Shown one piece after another: positions 4,843 to 7,063 of a stretch of 7,063 nt of DNA (its first letter is position 1; each line of letters starts with the position of its first letter). The stretch comes from a candidate division WWE3 bacterium RIFOXYC2_FULL_42_13 (GTDB taxonomy: Bacteria > Patescibacteriota > WWE3 > UBA101185 > UBA10185): positions 1,526 to 8,588 of the forward strand of contig MEWF01000008.1 in assembly GCA_001773255.1 (NCBI GenBank), given 5' to 3'. Position numbers and translations under genes: made by a program. The notes under the pieces were generated by a model. The model saw nothing but the letters and a program-made list of their open reading frames with translations, made no database searches and was not told the origin of the DNA.

Positions 4843-6220
4843 CTAAGTAACCAGCTGGATTCACCCAACCGCCATTAATTTTCATAGCGAGGTGCAGGTG
4901 AATTCCCGTAGAAAAGCCGGTAGACCCTGACATCATGAGCAACTGACCTTTTTCTACTATATCTCCTTCTTTTACTTTTGTACTACCGTTCAAACCGTGG
5001 CCGTAAGCAGTCCAGATAGAGTTTCCGCCCTCGTCTTTACCTTCGATAGCTACGACATTACCGGAAATCCACCACTGACCTGCTAAGACCTCACTGGGAG
5101 ACAGGTACCTTGAAAATTTCACGATACCTGAGTGCATAGCGTAAATCGGAGCTGAACCCCAAGGTTCACCGATGCAAAGATCTATTCCCCAGTGAATTCC
5201 ATTGGCGGCAGGTAACCCGTAACCGTATCCGCATAAAAAACTGCCGGGATAAGGATCCGAGAAACTACCCACAATGGAGGGTTGCTCCCATGACGGGAAA
5301 TCCGGACCGGCTGCGAATACTTCGCCCTCAAACAATCCCGTCGCTTTCAGGACTTTAATTGCCTGACTACGCCACCATCCTCCTTTGAATACGTAAGTAT
5401 TCTCAGGTGTAGGTGTGTATTCCCAGTCCGAAGCAGAAAGATTAAACGTTTCAGCCCTGCTAACAAGCTGATTACGGTAATCGATGCTGCGATTCCAACC
5501 CCACAGAGAGTCGAACTTCTCATCCTTTGTTTGCCCCGACTTATAACCAATAGCTTTAAGCCACCAGTTTTTTCCGTATGGGGCGACGCGTTTGTCAAAA
5601 AAATTACAGGATTTGACCAAGTCGTCAGGATGTAAAGAAAGTCCGTCCCTGCATATTTTGACCCCTGTAGACGGCAGTATTCCATTGGGGCCAATTTCTC
5701 CGGCCGAACAGTGTCCTGTGTAATCACTATAGTCCTGCCGGATCATTTCTTTGGCTATATCAGACCAGTCCCTCACGTTGTGTTCTTTCCAGTAGTTTAA
5801 AAGCCACTTAGCAGAAACAACTTCTTGATGGGAGTATTTGGCCGCAGAAGCGATTCCGCTGCAGGAACCTAAATTTGTTCCTCCTTTGGATTCGCCTTCG
5901 ATAATAGCCAATTGCATGCCGAGATCTATCTCCCCGCCGTTTTTATTGATCCACTTGTTTGCCATTATTTCATCGGCAACAACCGCAGGATCAAAGCCTA
6001 AAGCGATAATTTTCTCTTCGGCTTCGGCGGGGAGTGAGTACCACGTTCCCCCGGACAGACCCAAGGCGTTCTTGATGTAGTCATCGAAAGCCTTTGGGTC
6101 CGTATCATGGATAATTCCGAGCGTTAAGAACATCGACGCAGAAAGCGCGAGTATTAACAGTGGAATTCCGGGGAAAATAGAAAATGCTAGGAGGGAGCGG
6201 AAGAAGTTTCTTGTGTCCAC
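4832..6220 (-). CDS. Membrane-anchored peptidoglycan hydrolase: lytic-transglycosylase-like domain plus M23 endopeptidase
   Basis: The protein has 462 residues from GTG 6220, preceded by AAGGAG with a seven-base spacer. A single hydrophobic segment (about residues 9-37) anchors it with the C-terminus outside. Residues about 95-230 look like a lysozyme-fold transglycosylase: AIIEGESKGGTNLG offers Glu110 as catalytic acid, GEIGPNGILPSTG (174-186) resembles GxxGLMQxMPxT, and NWWLKAIGYKSG resembles the W-ALxxYN-G motif. Residues about 320-460 are an M23 (LytM-like) metallopeptidase with a full set: HWGID (His343, Asp347), YGH (His408) and HLH (His441, His443). It should cut glycan strands and peptide cross-links. 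Six cysteines (120, 171, 190, 205, 330, 349) lie outside the membrane and could form disulfides. Anchored two-domain wall hydrolases are typical of Gram-positive-type conjugation systems (VirB1/CwlT-like) and some phages; here the partner genes fit an envelope machine but do not prove it. The M23 call is firm; the first domain is likely. Confidence 0.88.
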   Translation of the reverse strand: MDTRNFFRSLLAFSIFPGIPLLILALSASMFLTLGIIHDTDPKAFDDYIKNALGLSGGTWYSLPAEAEEKIIALGFDPAVVADEIMANKWINKNGGEIDLGMQLAIIEGESKGGTNLGSCSGIASAAKYSHQEVVSAKWLLNYWKEHNVRDWSDIAKEMIRQDYSDYTGHCSAGEIGPNGILPSTGVKICRDGLSLHPDDLVKSCNFFDKRVAPYGKNWWLKAIGYKSGQTKDEKFDSLWGWNRSIDYRNQLVSRAETFNLSASDWEYTPTPENTYVFKGGWWRSQAIKVLKATGLFEGEVFAAGPDFPSWEQPSIVGSFSDPYPGSFLCGYGYGLPAANGIHWGIDLCIGEPWGSAPIYAMHSGIVKFSRYLSPSEVLAGQWWISGNVVAIEGKDEGGNSIWTAYGHGLNGSTKVKEGDIVEKGQLLMMSGSTGFSTGIHLHLAMKINGGWVNPAGYLGGD

Positions 6221-7063
6221 TCGGCTTCTCCTTGTCCAGGCTCCCGTCTGCCTACAAGCGCAAGAATAGACTTGGGCAACGTAACTTCCACACGATCAGC
6301 ATAAATCTCACCGTTTTGGAAAACTTTTACCCAGGAGTATTCGTTATGCTCGAATTGCATGACGAGTCCGAACTGGCGATAAAGACCTGTAGTTATGTAG
6401 TCTAAATCGTCCTTTGAGTGGGTTAAAATGCGGGTTAGTATTCCCACATTCCGTCCATTACTGACCATCCAATTAAGCAAAATGCCTAAATTACGGCCTG
6501 TTGCTTCAGGTATGCTTCCCAGTAACGGGTCGTCGTCTGACAGTCTGAGGGCGCTGAAGTTATCTGCAACTACAACGGCCCATTCGCCTGTCTTTTCGTA
6601 CCAACGTTTCCAGAGATCCCGGAAGGCTTTTAGGAAATGTTCGTAGAAACTGTAAAGACGGACTGTATCTCCGGACTCTATTTTAAAAGTCAGGGGTAAT
6701 CCGACTACCCTACCCTTCATTTCCCAGCTGTAGTCTAGCTCTTCAACAATTTTCAGAGCCAGAACCTTGTCTTCAGCATGAAGTTTTTCCTGCTGTTCCA
6801 TAACAGCTTCCTTGCGGAATCTTCCGTTGCTTCCTTGCCGGTCCGCATAAGCATCAGGCAAGTTCAGAGGAATGACCCTCCCGCCGAAAAGCTCGAATAC
6901 TTTGGGAGCGGCCTCGAATTCCCCGGCAGTAAGGGGTAGCCATACCACGTTTTTTGTGGTTTCAAGAGCTTCCTCAAGTGCCTTGGTTGTCTTGCCCGTC
7001 TTGCTCGGTCCAACATATAAGATAGATGGCCGGACACGGTAATCCAAAAGCAGGGGCTGACCG
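6187..7063 (-). CDS. P-loop NTPase, probably partial at the 5' end
   Basis: The frame is open to the window edge. TTG at 7047 is the only candidate start seen, but it has no Shine-Dalgarno site and in-frame codons continue upstream (GQPLLL before DYRVRPS), so the gene probably begins outside. Counting from 7047, Walker A is GPSKTGKT (13-20) right after the first beta strand (SILYV). The Walker B candidate is WAVVVADN (156-163, Asp162). RNVGILTRILTHSKDD (199-214) sits where many translocase-type NTPases place a sensor strand after a long helix. It ends in a polar tail with no membrane segment, so it should be cytoplasmic. I cannot place it in a named family: a small VirD4/HerA-like, Zot-like or phage-type packaging ATPase are all possible. 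Its last 34 bases overlap the hydrolase gene, including that gene's ribosome site, so the two are likely translationally coupled and act together. Confidence 0.75.
   Translation of the reverse strand, partial: GQPLLLDYRVRPSILYVGPSKTGKTTKALEEALETTKNVVWLPLTAGEFEAAPKVFELFGGRVIPLNLPDAYADRQGSNGRFRKEAVMEQQEKLHAEDKVLALKIVEELDYSWEMKGRVVGLPLTFKIESGDTVRLYSFYEHFLKAFRDLWKRWYEKTGEWAVVVADNFSALRLSDDDPLLGSIPEATGRNLGILLNWMVSNGRNVGILTRILTHSKDDLDYITTGLYRQFGLVMQFEHNEYSWVKVFQNGEIYADRVEVTLPKSILALVGRREPGQGEAEWTQETSSAPS
6228..6233 (-). promoter_or_regulatory. Shine-Dalgarno site of the hydrolase gene, inside the NTPase gene
   Basis: AAGGAG on the - strand, seven bases before GTG 6220-6218, lies within the NTPase coding sequence (it spans its QGE codons). 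It supports the GTG start and implies coupled translation of the two genes. Confidence 0.75.

Noticed and set aside
5347..5727. 126-residue reading frame inside the hydrolase gene on the same strand
   Set aside because: It is a shadow frame of a gene with clear motifs; it has no ribosome site or recognisable protein pattern.

Overview
The window reads as chromosomal DNA of an uncultured bacterium, most likely of the Candidate Phyla Radiation (Patescibacteria, Microgenomates-like). This placement is an inference. It rests mainly on the tandem LamG-type jellyroll protein at the left end: its linker (YxYARTPxQIxWEYNRGxA, then YKFNECSGNTA, then GKFNGSLDFDGTDDY) is a sequence style I associate with large secreted proteins of that group. 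TAA, TAG and TGA all end genes here, and nothing calls for a recoded UGA.

There are two convergent blocks. On the + strand lie the 3' end of a LamG-domain surface or secreted protein (2-1348, cut by the left edge) and a small coiled-coil hypothetical protein (about 1400-1714). On the - strand, read right to left, lie: a P-loop NTPase (6187 to the right edge, probably cut at its 5' end); a membrane-anchored peptidoglycan hydrolase joining a lytic-transglycosylase-like domain to an M23 endopeptidase (4832-6220, GTG start inside the NTPase gene); a 393-residue protein with four membrane segments (3373-4554, family not recognised); and a divergent Rho-type hexameric ATPase (1766-3118). The blocks meet at a hairpin (1696-1726) whose T-rich flank serves the - strand.

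Two - strand genes start downstream of the first in-frame start codon, as strong Shine-Dalgarno sequences show: the membrane protein at 4554 and the Rho-like protein at 3118. Their leaders (277 and 254 nt between genes) contain several inverted repeats. The leader before the membrane protein has six, some mutually exclusive.

Taken together, the - strand set (NTPase, wall-cutting enzyme anchored outside the membrane, multi-pass membrane protein, Rho-like RNA/DNA motor) could belong to an envelope-spanning machine such as a DNA-transfer or secretion apparatus. Only the hydrolase and the Rho-like ATPase can be assigned to families with confidence. No relaxase, VirB4-type ATPase, integrase, tRNA, rRNA, CRISPR array or insertion sequence was seen. 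The joint function is a hypothesis.
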